Assembly (NCBI GenBank): GCA_002333125.1
Contig: DDBM01000170.1
Location: 1-8,664 of the forward strand
Direction of reading: 5' to 3'
DNA length: 8,664 bases
Source: Moraxellaceae bacterium UBA2032
Lineage (GTDB): Bacteria > Pseudomonadota > Gammaproteobacteria > Pseudomonadales > Moraxellaceae
Each line of letters opens with the position of its first letter. The stretch's first letter is position 1. Positions 1-6,270 of the stretch are shown piece by piece. The translations under genes and the position numbers were made by a program. A model generated the notes under the pieces. That model ran no database searches, was not told the origin of the DNA, and was given only the letters and a program-made list of their open reading frames with translations.

Positions 1-190
1 TCATGCTCAAGCGGCACAGCCCGTAGTTGCTGAGTATGTTGTTACCGATACTAAAGTGCTGGTTAAACGCATTAAAGAGTTAGAAGTTGAGATGATGGCT
101 AAAGCGCGAGATTTACAGTTTGAGCAAGCCGCCAAACTTAGAGACGAGATGATGAAGTTAAAAGAGCAGTTGTTGATACAAAAACTGTGA
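1..190 (+). CDS. uvrB: UvrABC excision nuclease subunit B, C-terminal end (partial)
   Basis: This is the last 62 codons of UvrB, cut by the window edge; the reading frame starts at base 2 and ends in TGA at 188-190. UvrB is the damage-verifying helicase-like subunit of nucleotide excision repair; it receives DNA from UvrA and recruits UvrC. The visible part is the UVR domain, about fragment residues 22-56, with the typical pattern KRIKELE, then MAKARDLQFEQAAKLRDEM, which forms the helical hairpin that contacts UvrC. The preceding residues (HAQAAQPVVAEY) look like the variable linker. UvrC also carries a UVR motif, but internally, whereas here it sits at the very C-terminus as in UvrB. No terminator hairpin is evident after the stop. 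Confidence 0.9.
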   Translation, partial: HAQAAQPVVAEYVVTDTKVLVKRIKELEVEMMAKARDLQFEQAAKLRDEMMKLKEQLLIQKL

Positions 191-226
191 GGTGGCTGCA
201 TGGTATTGGCATAACTTGAAAAAGTC

Positions 227-255
227 TTGTCAATCAATGGTTAGTCTATCAAAAT
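227..255 (+). promoter_or_regulatory. Possible sigma-70 promoter for the nuclease gene
   Basis: TTGTCA at 227-232 (one mismatch to the -35 consensus) lies 17 nt from CAAAAT at 250-255 (four of six matches to the -10 consensus). The gene starts 36 nt further on. The spacing is ideal but the -10 is weak, so this is only a candidate. Confidence 0.3.
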
Positions 256-291
256 AAAACGAGCGCATTAGATTAGAATCAGGAAGATATT

Positions 292-1431
292 ATGGACGCA
301 TTTATTTTAAAACTAACTCATCATGCTCAACATATTAAACGTGTAGGTCATCTTTGCACTACCGAAGAAACAACTAAACAAGCTCTCATTTTGCCCATGT
401 TGGACATACTAGGATTTAATCCTTATGACCCTACCCGTGTTAGAGCTGAGCATAAAGCTGACTTTAAGGGGGCAAAAAATGGCGAAAAAGTGGATTACGC
501 CTTGTTTTGTCAAAATCGTTTGGTAATGCTGGTTGAAGCTAAAAATTATGCACAAACCTTACCTAATCATGATGCTCAATTAGCTCGTTATTTTAATTCA
601 AGTGTGGGTGTGACGATTGCTGTCATTACCAATGGCCGTGAATGGCGTTTTTTTACAGATCTCAATAATAAAAATGTAATGGATGATGAGCCTTTTTTAG
701 TTCTTGATTTTAGTTTGGGCAATAACGTGCATTATGAACAGTTATTTTATTTTCAGTATGATGAGTTTCAACCAGAAAAATTACGAGCAGTAGCCGAAGA
801 AAATCGCTACTTAGCCACTTTTCAAAAAATCATTAGCAAAAGCTTACGCGGCAATAATTTGGACTTTGTGCGCTTTGTCGTTCAGCAAGCAAACTTACAG
901 CACCAGCTCACAACTAAACTTTTGGAAAGCTTAGCCCCAATGGTTAAAAAGGCAACAGAATCTGCGATTGCAAATATGGCAATTATTGGCTTTATGCGTA
1001 ACGAGCAAGGTGAGCATAAAACAGTTGTAGGCTTTCCTTATGAAGATGAAATCAACCCCAATAATTCTAAAATTATAACGACTGCAATAGAAAAGAAGTT
1101 ATTTGCCTTAACTCAACAAATTTTGGGAGAATCAGCAGACGTTGTTATGAAAGACACTGAAAGTTATTTTGCTGTGCTTTATCAAGGTAAAGTGAATCGT
1201 TGGATATATCGTTATTATGGTGACCGTAAAACACCGAGCATTCAATTTATGATGGAAATAGAAAATGTGCCTTCGTTGTTTGCAGAGGTAACACGGGCAG
1301 GTTTATCTATGCTCAATGGTCATATTATGTTACCTACACCTGATGATATTTTAAGAATTCCACAAATTGTTTTGGATTGTTATGAATACTGTAAAAATGA
1401 TGAAAATTTTAGAACTAGAACGAGAGGATGA
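292..1431 (+). CDS. Stand-alone HsdR-N-like PD-(D/E)xK nuclease family protein
   Basis: A 379-residue protein whose first ~140 residues match the N-terminal nuclease domain of type I restriction R subunits. Visible signature residues are E25/E26 (TTEETTKQALILPML), D68 (KVDYAL), E82 and K84 (VEAK), and Q96-x3-Y100 (QLARY), the Q-x3-Y motif typical of HsdR nucleases. The rest (about 170-379) has no helicase motor, so this is not a full HsdR; it resembles the free-standing proteins usually labelled 'restriction endonuclease' or 'type I restriction enzyme R N-terminal domain protein'. AGGAAG at 281-286 sits 5 nt before the ATG and supports this start. No methyltransferase or specificity subunit is adjacent, so a true restriction role is uncertain. 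It could be an orphan defence or repair nuclease. The family is well supported; the function is not. Confidence 0.8.
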   Translation: MDAFILKLTHHAQHIKRVGHLCTTEETTKQALILPMLDILGFNPYDPTRVRAEHKADFKGAKNGEKVDYALFCQNRLVMLVEAKNYAQTLPNHDAQLARYFNSSVGVTIAVITNGREWRFFTDLNNKNVMDDEPFLVLDFSLGNNVHYEQLFYFQYDEFQPEKLRAVAEENRYLATFQKIISKSLRGNNLDFVRFVVQQANLQHQLTTKLLESLAPMVKKATESAIANMAIIGFMRNEQGEHKTVVGFPYEDEINPNNSKIITTAIEKKLFALTQQILGESADVVMKDTESYFAVLYQGKVNRWIYRYYGDRKTPSIQFMMEIENVPSLFAEVTRAGLSMLNGHIMLPTPDDILRIPQIVLDCYEYCKNDENFRTRTRG

Positions 1432-1463
1432 AATAAACATAGAAACGGTAGAAGTGATGCTAT

Positions 1464-1488
1464 AGGTGCGCGAAACCTCCAATTATTT
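1464..1488 (+). terminator. Weak terminator-like element after the nuclease gene
   Basis: A short AGGT/ACCT stem (1464-1467 with 1475-1478) is followed within a few bases by a T-rich run (1479-1492, including seven T in a row). The stem is only four pairs, so termination here is doubtful. Confidence 0.2.
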
Positions 1489-1507
1489 TTTTGATTACAT
1501 CAGACAC

Positions 1508-1540
1508 AAAAAAGCCCCAATCCCTAGGGAATTGAGGCTT
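1508..1540 (-). terminator. Intrinsic terminator of the tRNA-Leu transcript
   Basis: Read on the minus strand, the arm AAGCCTCAAT pairs with ATTGGGGCTT (one G-T pair) around an inner TCCC/GGGA segment, and the stem runs directly into six T. It lies about 35 nt past the tRNA 3' end. The plus strand has no matching T tract, so it works only in the tRNA direction. Confidence 0.8.
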
Positions 1541-1544
1541 GCAG

Positions 1545-1560
1545 GACATCATAAGATGTC
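1545..1560 (-). repeat. Small perfect hairpin in the tRNA 3' trailer
   Basis: GACATC and GATGTC form a six-pair stem with a four-base loop between the tRNA-Leu 3' end and its terminator. In the precursor RNA it would sit about 14 nt after the CCA, where it could position trailer cleavage. That role is an inference; the hairpin itself is seen directly. Confidence 0.5.
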
Positions 1561-1574
1561 GTCGGACAGTTATT

Positions 1575-1657
<83 letters not shown>

Positions 1658-1668
1658 GTGGGCTGCAA

Positions 1669-1697
1669 ATTATACGCAAAAAATAAAAAAATAAAAG
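1669..1697 (-). promoter_or_regulatory. Promoter of tRNA-Leu
   Basis: On the minus strand a perfect TATAAT lies at 1674-1669, 11 nt before the first tRNA base. A T-rich spacer leads back to a poor -35 (CTTTTA, 1697-1692) at 17 nt. The segment between the -10 and the tRNA (TTGCAGCCCAC) is GC-rich, like the discriminators of growth-rate and stringently controlled stable-RNA promoters. The transcription start would be only a few bases before the tRNA. Confidence 0.75.
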
Positions 1698-1820
1698 AGC
1701 TAAATGATGCGACATTGATATATAAACACAATTTTTTTATGAAGCTGTCATTATTTCAAATATAAGTAAGTCATTTAGGTTGGCATCAAAGATGTTTAAA
1801 TATAGTTTTTTTCAAAAAAA

Positions 1821-1865
1821 TGTCAAAATCTGACAACCATTGCCCATTTTTGACACACAGTGTCT
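1821..1865. promoter_or_regulatory. Candidate operator: phased TGTCA/TGACA half-sites
   Basis: TGTCA at 1821 and TGACA at 1831 form an inverted pair with a 5-nt spacer. TGACA at 1851 and TGTCT at 1861 form a second pair of opposite polarity, with core GACAC-ACA-GTGTC (1852-1864). Half-site starts are 10, 20 and 10 bp apart, so all lie on the same face of the helix, ending at the -35 of the candidate promoter. This looks like a regulator binding region, but the regulator is unknown. Confidence 0.4.
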
Positions 1866-1893
1866 TGCTCAAAGTAAATATCTACTCTATAAA
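1865..1893 (+). promoter_or_regulatory. Candidate promoter of the coiled-coil/cNMP-rhodanese/nadK operon
   Basis: TTGCTC (1865-1870) and TATAAA (1888-1893) are separated by 17 nt. The -10 matches five of six positions, the -35 only the leading TTG. An alternative -35 is the perfect TTGACA at 1850-1855, but the best -10 for it (GTAAAT, 1874-1879) is poor. The leader to the first ATG would be roughly 80 nt. Confidence 0.4.
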
Positions 1894-1982
1894 TCTAATA
1901 CATTAAATATGTGCTTAAATCCTAAGCCGAGCCAGTTTTAGCCTACATTAGCGTTGATAAAAATTTAAAATAAGGATGTGCT

Positions 1983-3479
1983 ATGTTTTCAATGACATCA
2001 TCTATTCATGCTGAGTTAATTAGTTTTTGGTCTGAAGAAGGCATCATTAACAAAACGATGCTGTACGATGATTTTGATGCGGTTGTTACAGGTATAGCTC
2101 CTTTATCTCAATATGCGAAACAAAAAAAGTTTGCCGCTTATATTCAATTAGATGACTCCTTAAGCATTAAAGGCATGGTGTTTTTTACTATTGAGTTTGA
2201 TAAATCAGGTTACCCCGAAAGCGGTTGGAATATTCCTTTAGATAATTTATTGGAGGTAGCAGGCTTAGGCCCTGATTTGGGTAAAGGCCCGATTCGTTTG
2301 GTGTGTCGTAGTCAATGTCCTATTTCGTGGCATGCACCGCGATTGTGGAATCCTAGGATGGAAGCCGAAAATAACACCTTTACTCAAATTCAAAAAACAT
2401 TACCCGATGCCTGTTCACGTTTAGGGATAAGACCTTCAAAAATAGCAACGGTGGCTTCGGGAGCTAAAAATTTTGGTTCCTTAAGTTTTACCGCCACGGG
2501 TATTCCTGTATTAACCGATGAGGCCTTAGAAGCAGGGAAGTCATCAAATGTACATCAGCCCGAAAAACAGCAAAAAATCCTAGAGCTTGAGCAAAAAATC
2601 CAAGATTTAAATTTGCAGTTGCAAGCCACTATCAATGCCAAAGAAGAACAATTAAATCTGCAAGCTTATGTGCATTTGCAACAATTAGAAATTTTGCAAA
2701 CCCAAAATATGAAATTGGTCGAACAGCAAAAAAACATTAAAAATAAATATGATACTCAAAAAGAGCGTTTAGAGGCATTAACAGGCCAAGTATCTAGTTT
2801 GTCTGGTATAGAAGAAAGTTTACGTCAAGAGCGCACGATACATCAAAAACAATTACAAGAGTTGCAACAGTCATTAAGCAGTGCAGGTGAGCAAAAGCAG
2901 CAAATTGCAGCCTTATTGGCGAATAAAGATGAAGAATATCAAACGCGTATTGGCCGTCTTAAAAAAGAACATTTATTGACCTTAGATAAGCGTTTGGAAG
3001 AGGAAGCCTCACGTTATTTGCTTAGTTTAAAATCCCTTAATGCCGAAATTAACGAATTAAACGAAACGATTACCGAACTAGAGGAGCAGTTACAAAGTAG
3101 TAAACGAGAACATACCCAACACCAAGAGTCCAGTGCCGACAAATTTTTGTTGCAACTCGAAAGTATTGGCATGAATTTTGTTGTATATCACGCGGGGGTA
3201 GGTAATTTGTCTGTTCCAGTGGCAGATTTGGTCAGTTACTTACAAAATCCGTTCGTATATGTTGCCAAAAAATGTCTAGTCAGCGAAGCACACTATCGCC
3301 AATGGCTACAACATTATGAAAATCCGCGTTGCGCCGCACCAATTGGTGAAGGGCAATGTTGTCAAGCACGACTGATTCGTACCGACTCGCCGAGTCGTTT
3401 TATCGTAGGCCAGTCAGACCGTTGTGCACGGCATCAGGGGGCAGATACAGCGATTATCAATGTTCTCAAATTTAACTAG
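1983..3479 (+). CDS. Unrecognised coiled-coil protein with C-terminal Cys/His cluster
   Basis: I do not recognise a named family for this 498-residue protein. It has three parts. Residues 1-180 form a globular domain with a conserved-looking core near 95-122 (GLGPDLGKGPIRLVC, then SQCPISWH). Residues ~195-380 are long, Gln/Glu/Leu-rich and strongly predicted by eye to be coiled coil. Residues ~385-498 are globular and hold C431, C450, C459, C460 and a C481-x2-H484 pair, a plausible zinc- or metal-binding cluster. There is no signal peptide or membrane segment, so it is probably cytoplasmic. No P-loop is visible, so it is not an SMC-type ATPase despite the coiled coil. AAGGA at 1972-1976, 6 nt before the ATG, supports the start. 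It is first in a run with a cNMP/rhodanese protein and nadK, 8 nt before the next likely start, so co-expression is likely. Confidence 0.85.
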   Translation: MFSMTSSIHAELISFWSEEGIINKTMLYDDFDAVVTGIAPLSQYAKQKKFAAYIQLDDSLSIKGMVFFTIEFDKSGYPESGWNIPLDNLLEVAGLGPDLGKGPIRLVCRSQCPISWHAPRLWNPRMEAENNTFTQIQKTLPDACSRLGIRPSKIATVASGAKNFGSLSFTATGIPVLTDEALEAGKSSNVHQPEKQQKILELEQKIQDLNLQLQATINAKEEQLNLQAYVHLQQLEILQTQNMKLVEQQKNIKNKYDTQKERLEALTGQVSSLSGIEESLRQERTIHQKQLQELQQSLSSAGEQKQQIAALLANKDEEYQTRIGRLKKEHLLTLDKRLEEEASRYLLSLKSLNAEINELNETITELEEQLQSSKREHTQHQESSADKFLLQLESIGMNFVVYHAGVGNLSVPVADLVSYLQNPFVYVAKKCLVSEAHYRQWLQHYENPRCAAPIGEGQCCQARLIRTDSPSRFIVGQSDRCARHQGADTAIINVLKFN

Positions 3480-3482
3480 GTG
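3478..3482 (+). promoter_or_regulatory. Ribosome binding site that selects the start of the cNMP-rhodanese gene
   Basis: AGGTG overlaps the TAG stop of the upstream gene and lies 5 nt (7 nt from the AGG core) before ATG 3488. A GTG at 3485 would be too close. Further ATGs at 3497 and 3500 lack a comparably placed site, though GGG at 3490-3492 leaves them possible. Confidence 0.5.
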
Positions 3483-3487
3483 TAGTG

Positions 3488-4567
3488 ATGGGCATAATGA
3501 TGACAACAACGCTCACAGTAGACGTACTACATAACTTTACCCCACTTAATGCATTGTCCGAACAGCGTTTAAAAGACGTATTATCAGGGTGTTATGTTGA
3601 GACGATTAAACCCGACATAACGCTACTTAACTATGGCGATTGTGACGATAAAGCCATTTTTTTATTAAGTGGTCAATTAACGCTTACCGATTATCAAGGT
3701 AATCAAACCACCTTAGATGCGCTAGATTACGCAGCAAATTATCCTATTGTTTCTTCTAAACCACGACAATTTACGGTAACAGCCAAAAAGTCGTGTAATG
3801 TTTTGGCGGTTAATCAGCAGCAACTACAAGATGCTTTATTGTGGGAGCAGAGCTTAGGCAGTTTAGCCAAAACCTTGTTTGCTCAATTACCACCCAATAT
3901 GGATAAAGACTGGGTGTTGCGTTTACTACAGTCACGGGTATTTTACTCTTTACCACCGCTTAATATTCTTGAATTATTACAGTCATTACAAACAGTCGTT
4001 TTTAAAAAAGGCGAAGCCGTTATTAAATTGGGTGAGGTTGCCGAGTGCTGTTATTTTATTAAAGAAGGGCGCGTTAAAGTTTGTCAGCAAATTGATGGCG
4101 AATATTTAACGGTAGCTTATTTGGGTAAAGGGGCTTTTTTTGGTGAAGAAGGTTTGTTAACCGATGCACCGCGTAATGCCGATGTCGTGATGTTGGAAGA
4201 TGGCGTATTAATGCGCCTCGAAAAAAACCAATTTGACCGATTGCTTAAAAAACCTACTTTACAAGCCTATAGTTTTGCACTGGCACATCAACAAGTGGAC
4301 TATCAAGAAGCCGTTTGGTTAGATGTGCGTTTATCTGAGGAGTATCAATTAAGTCATCTTCAAAATGCCGTGCATTTGGCTTTACCTGATATTCGTCTTA
4401 AAGCACGTCAATTGCCGTTAAATCAACATTACATTATTTGCTGTGATAATGGCCAACGTAGTGCCGCTGCTGCCTTTTTATTGGGGATTCAAGGGTATAA
4501 TGCCTCGGTTTTAACGGGTGGCTTAGACAGTTTGTCGAGTCAAGAACGAGCGCAATATATGGTTTAA
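3488..4567 (+). CDS. Cyclic-nucleotide-binding-like and rhodanese fusion protein
   Basis: A 359-residue protein (from ATG 3488; a GTG at 3485 would add one residue). Residues ~17-118 form a first cNMP-binding-like beta-roll that lacks a recognisable phosphate-binding cassette. Residues ~152-256 form a second one, with the cassette intact: FFGEEGLLTDAPRNADV (217-233), including the Gly-Glu that contacts ribose and the Pro-Arg that contacts the cyclic phosphate. Residues ~272-350 are a rhodanese domain with LDVR (D279, R281) and the loop CDNGQRS, where C319 would carry the persulfide and R324 complete the anion pocket. There is no helix-turn-helix, so it is not a CRP-type transcription factor; it probably senses a nucleotide and handles sulfur or acts as a phosphatase-like or scaffold module. 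It sits between the coiled-coil gene and nadK, 21 nt before the latter. The actual ligand is not decidable from sequence. Confidence 0.85.
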   Translation: MGIMMTTTLTVDVLHNFTPLNALSEQRLKDVLSGCYVETIKPDITLLNYGDCDDKAIFLLSGQLTLTDYQGNQTTLDALDYAANYPIVSSKPRQFTVTAKKSCNVLAVNQQQLQDALLWEQSLGSLAKTLFAQLPPNMDKDWVLRLLQSRVFYSLPPLNILELLQSLQTVVFKKGEAVIKLGEVAECCYFIKEGRVKVCQQIDGEYLTVAYLGKGAFFGEEGLLTDAPRNADVVMLEDGVLMRLEKNQFDRLLKKPTLQAYSFALAHQQVDYQEAVWLDVRLSEEYQLSHLQNAVHLALPDIRLKARQLPLNQHYIICCDNGQRSAAAAFLLGIQGYNASVLTGGLDSLSSQERAQYMV

Positions 4568-4588
4568 AGGCCATACAACGGAACAGGC

Positions 4589-5479
4589 ATGATTAAAGAC
4601 AGCTTTCGTAATATTGGTTTAGTAGGCAGACCGCACAGCTCTTTGGTGGTAGATACCTTAAATCTACTTGAAGAATATTTAATCTGTGAAGGATTAACCG
4701 TTATTTATGATGAAGATACTGCCAAGCTGATGCACAAAACAGGCTTGCAGGTGTCGTCACGTGCTTTATTAGGTGAGGTGTGTGATTTAGTGATTGTGGT
4801 GGGTGGCGATGGCACGCTGCTTCATGCCGCACGTTCTTTAGCGCGTTATAACGTGCCTGTGTTGGGTGTTAATCGTGGCCGTTTAGGTTTTTTAACCGAC
4901 ATTAACCCCGATGAGGTGATTAGCAAAGTCGCGGCAGTTTTAAATGGCCAATATTCTACCGATCAGCGTTTTTTATTAAATTTAGAAGTGCGCTCAAATG
5001 GCAATCGTATTGGCGAAGCCTTAGCCTTAAATGATGTAGTGTTACATGCAGGCAAGTCGGTACACATGCTGGAATTTGAATTGTATATCGAAGGCCAATT
5101 TGTTTATAAACAGCGTTCTGATGGTTTAATTGTGGCTACGCCTACAGGGTCAACGGCTTATGCCTTATCGGGTGGTGGGCCCATTATGCACCCTAGACTA
5201 GATGCCATTGTCTTAGTTCCGATGCACCCTCATACTTTGTCAAGCCGTCCGATTGTAGTCGATGGTGACAGCGAAATTAAAATCCGTATTAGTGAAACCA
5301 CCTTACGTCCGCTCGTGAGCCCTGATGGCCAAACGGGTTTAAGTTTAAATACAGGTGATTGGGTTTATATCACTAAGCATCCCTTTAAGTTAAAATTGAT
5401 ACATCCTGCGGGTTATGATTTTTATGCCGCATGTCGTACTAAACTAGGTTGGGTTAATCCTATTAAAGGAGATGAGTAA
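4589..5479 (+). CDS. nadK: NAD kinase
   Basis: NadK phosphorylates the 2'-hydroxyl of the adenosine ribose of NAD+, using ATP (or polyphosphate in some members), and is the only cytosolic source of NADP+. The 296-residue length is normal for the bacterial enzyme. Diagnostic motifs are all present: GGDGT at 72-76 in VVGGDGTLLHAAR, the substrate-binding LNDVVLH at 147-153, SDGL near 177-180, and TPTGSTAYALSGGGP at 184-198. A weak GGA (4580-4582) lies 6 nt before the ATG. The TAA stop is immediately followed by the ATG of yeaC, implying coupled translation. Placement after a cNMP/rhodanese gene suggests shared regulation of NADP supply, which is an inference from order only. Confidence 0.97.
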   Translation: MIKDSFRNIGLVGRPHSSLVVDTLNLLEEYLICEGLTVIYDEDTAKLMHKTGLQVSSRALLGEVCDLVIVVGGDGTLLHAARSLARYNVPVLGVNRGRLGFLTDINPDEVISKVAAVLNGQYSTDQRFLLNLEVRSNGNRIGEALALNDVVLHAGKSVHMLEFELYIEGQFVYKQRSDGLIVATPTGSTAYALSGGGPIMHPRLDAIVLVPMHPHTLSSRPIVVDGDSEIKIRISETTLRPLVSPDGQTGLSLNTGDWVYITKHPFKLKLIHPAGYDFYAACRTKLGWVNPIKGDE

Positions 5480-5755
5480 ATGAATCATGATACATTTTCG
5501 GCTATTTTAGCGGCATTAACGCCAGATATCGTGGCTAATTTAAAACGTGCTATAGAATTAGGTAAATGGCCCGATGGTCGCCGTTTAAGTGAAGAACAAA
5601 CCAAAACGTGTTTGGAAGCCGTCTTTGTATGGGAAGCAAAACATTTACCCGAAGAAGAGCGCACGGGCTATATTCATCATCCTAAAAAAGAGGGTGAAGT
5701 GTGTGGTAGCTCCCATGATGACCACCATGAGCAAACGGTTAAGTTTTTGCATTAA
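5480..5755 (+). CDS. yeaC: YeaC family protein (DUF1315)
   Basis: A 91-residue cytoplasmic protein of unknown function. It matches E. coli YeaC in length and in its hallmark stretch: ALTPDIVANL, then ELGKWPDGRRLSEEQ, a conserved Cys (C44) and a W-x-A-x-H element (W51, H55). AAGGAG at 5466-5471 lies 8 nt before the ATG, inside the end of nadK, and the ATG abuts the nadK stop, so it is translated from the nadK message. The C-terminus is unusual: C75 followed by H79, H82 and H83 in an acidic context (HDDHHE), which could bind a metal ion. The family assignment is good; no biochemical role is known to me. Confidence 0.88.
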   Translation: MNHDTFSAILAALTPDIVANLKRAIELGKWPDGRRLSEEQTKTCLEAVFVWEAKHLPEEERTGYIHHPKKEGEVCGSSHDDHHEQTVKFLH

Positions 5756-5782
5756 TCTAAATGGGCTTTGGCTATAGATTAA
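5752..5782. repeat. Inverted repeat across the yeaC stop
   Basis: TTAATCTA (5752-5759) and TAGATTAA (5775-5782) are perfect 8-base inverted arms around a 15-nt loop, starting at the yeaC stop codon. The stem is AT-rich and no T tract follows, so it is a poor terminator; it may be an operator or chance. Confidence 0.35.
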
Positions 5783-5793
5783 ATAAGTCGGAT

Positions 5794-5815
5794 TTAGGCA
5801 TAAAAAGCTGCCTAA
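5794..5815 (+). promoter_or_regulatory. Leader hairpin just before the DUF29 ribosome binding site
   Basis: TTAGGCA (5794-5800) and TGCCTAA (5809-5815) form a 7-pair stem with an 8-nt loop that ends 4 nt before AGGAGG (5820-5825). It lacks a T tract after the stem, so it is more likely a translational or mRNA-stability element, or a protein-binding palindrome, than a terminator. Confidence 0.4.
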
Positions 5816-5830
5816 TTATAGGAGGCTAAC

Positions 5831-6262
5831 ATGGCTATTACATACGATACAGATATTATTGCTTGGGCAAATGAGCAAGCGGCTTTAATTCGCGCCCGTC
5901 GTTTTGATTTACTTGACTTAGAACATATTGCCGAGGAGATTGAGGACGTGGGCAAAAGTGAAAAGCGAGAATTGGCAAGTCGTATGGCTATTTTATTGTC
6001 GCATTTGCTTAAATGGCAATTTCAATCGGGTCGGCGTGGTGCAAGTTGGCAACGAACAATTAAAGAGCAGCGCAAAGCAATCACGCTAGAAATTAAAAGC
6101 ACACCTAGTCTTAAAGTGTCTTTAAATGATAAGGACTGGTTAGATAAAGTGTGGGCGGATGCGGTTGCTAAAGCAGGTGATGAAACAGGTTTAGATGTCT
6201 TTCCAGAGTCATGCGAATGGACTGCTGAGCAAATTTTAAATCCAGACTTTTTGCCAGATTGA
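5831..6262 (+). CDS. DUF29 family protein
   Basis: A 143-residue protein that follows the DUF29 pattern closely: YDTDIIAWANEQAALIR at 5-21, the helix LDLEHIAEEIEDVGKSEKREL at 28-48, HLLKWQFQ at 58-65, SWQRTIKEQR at 72-81 and TPSLK at 91-95, with a C-terminal FPESCEW box. DUF29 proteins are small, mostly helical and of unknown function, often present in several copies in cyanobacteria and some environmental gammaproteobacteria. AGGAGG (5820-5825) 5 nt before the ATG is the strongest Shine-Dalgarno in the window. The gene follows yeaC by 75 nt containing two inverted repeats, so it may be read from the nadK operon or separately. It converges on nth with only 8 nt between stops. Confidence 0.88.
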   Translation: MAITYDTDIIAWANEQAALIRARRFDLLDLEHIAEEIEDVGKSEKRELASRMAILLSHLLKWQFQSGRRGASWQRTIKEQRKAITLEIKSTPSLKVSLNDKDWLDKVWADAVAKAGDETGLDVFPESCEWTAEQILNPDFLPD

Positions 6263-6270
6263 TGATTTGG

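Larger units (their letters stand above)
1658..1982. other. 325-nt AT-rich divergent intergenic region
   Basis: No gene is supported here. The left edge holds the tRNA-Leu promoter (minus strand); the right part holds a candidate plus-strand promoter, two inverted repeats of TGTCA/TGACA half-sites, a GCTTA/TAAGC hairpin (1913-1917 with 1923-1927) in the presumed leader, and the ribosome binding site of the next gene. The stretch 1700-1800 is AT-rich with only short imperfect repeats. Confidence 0.7.

Noticed and set aside
7..237. 76-codon minus-strand ORF at the left edge
   Set aside because: It is antisense to the well-supported uvrB end and shows no family resemblance.
1466..1472. GGTGCGC repeat of the tRNA 3' end (1576-1582) as a possible attachment-site remnant
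   Set aside because: Seven bases is too short to distinguish from chance, and there is no integrase or other mobile gene in the window.
1739..1765. Tiny ORF MKLSLFQI in the intergenic region
   Set aside because: There is no ribosome binding site before it and nothing else supports translation.
2568..3122. SMC/RecN-type chromosome ATPase suggested by the long coiled coil
   Set aside because: No Walker A or signature motif is present in either flanking domain.
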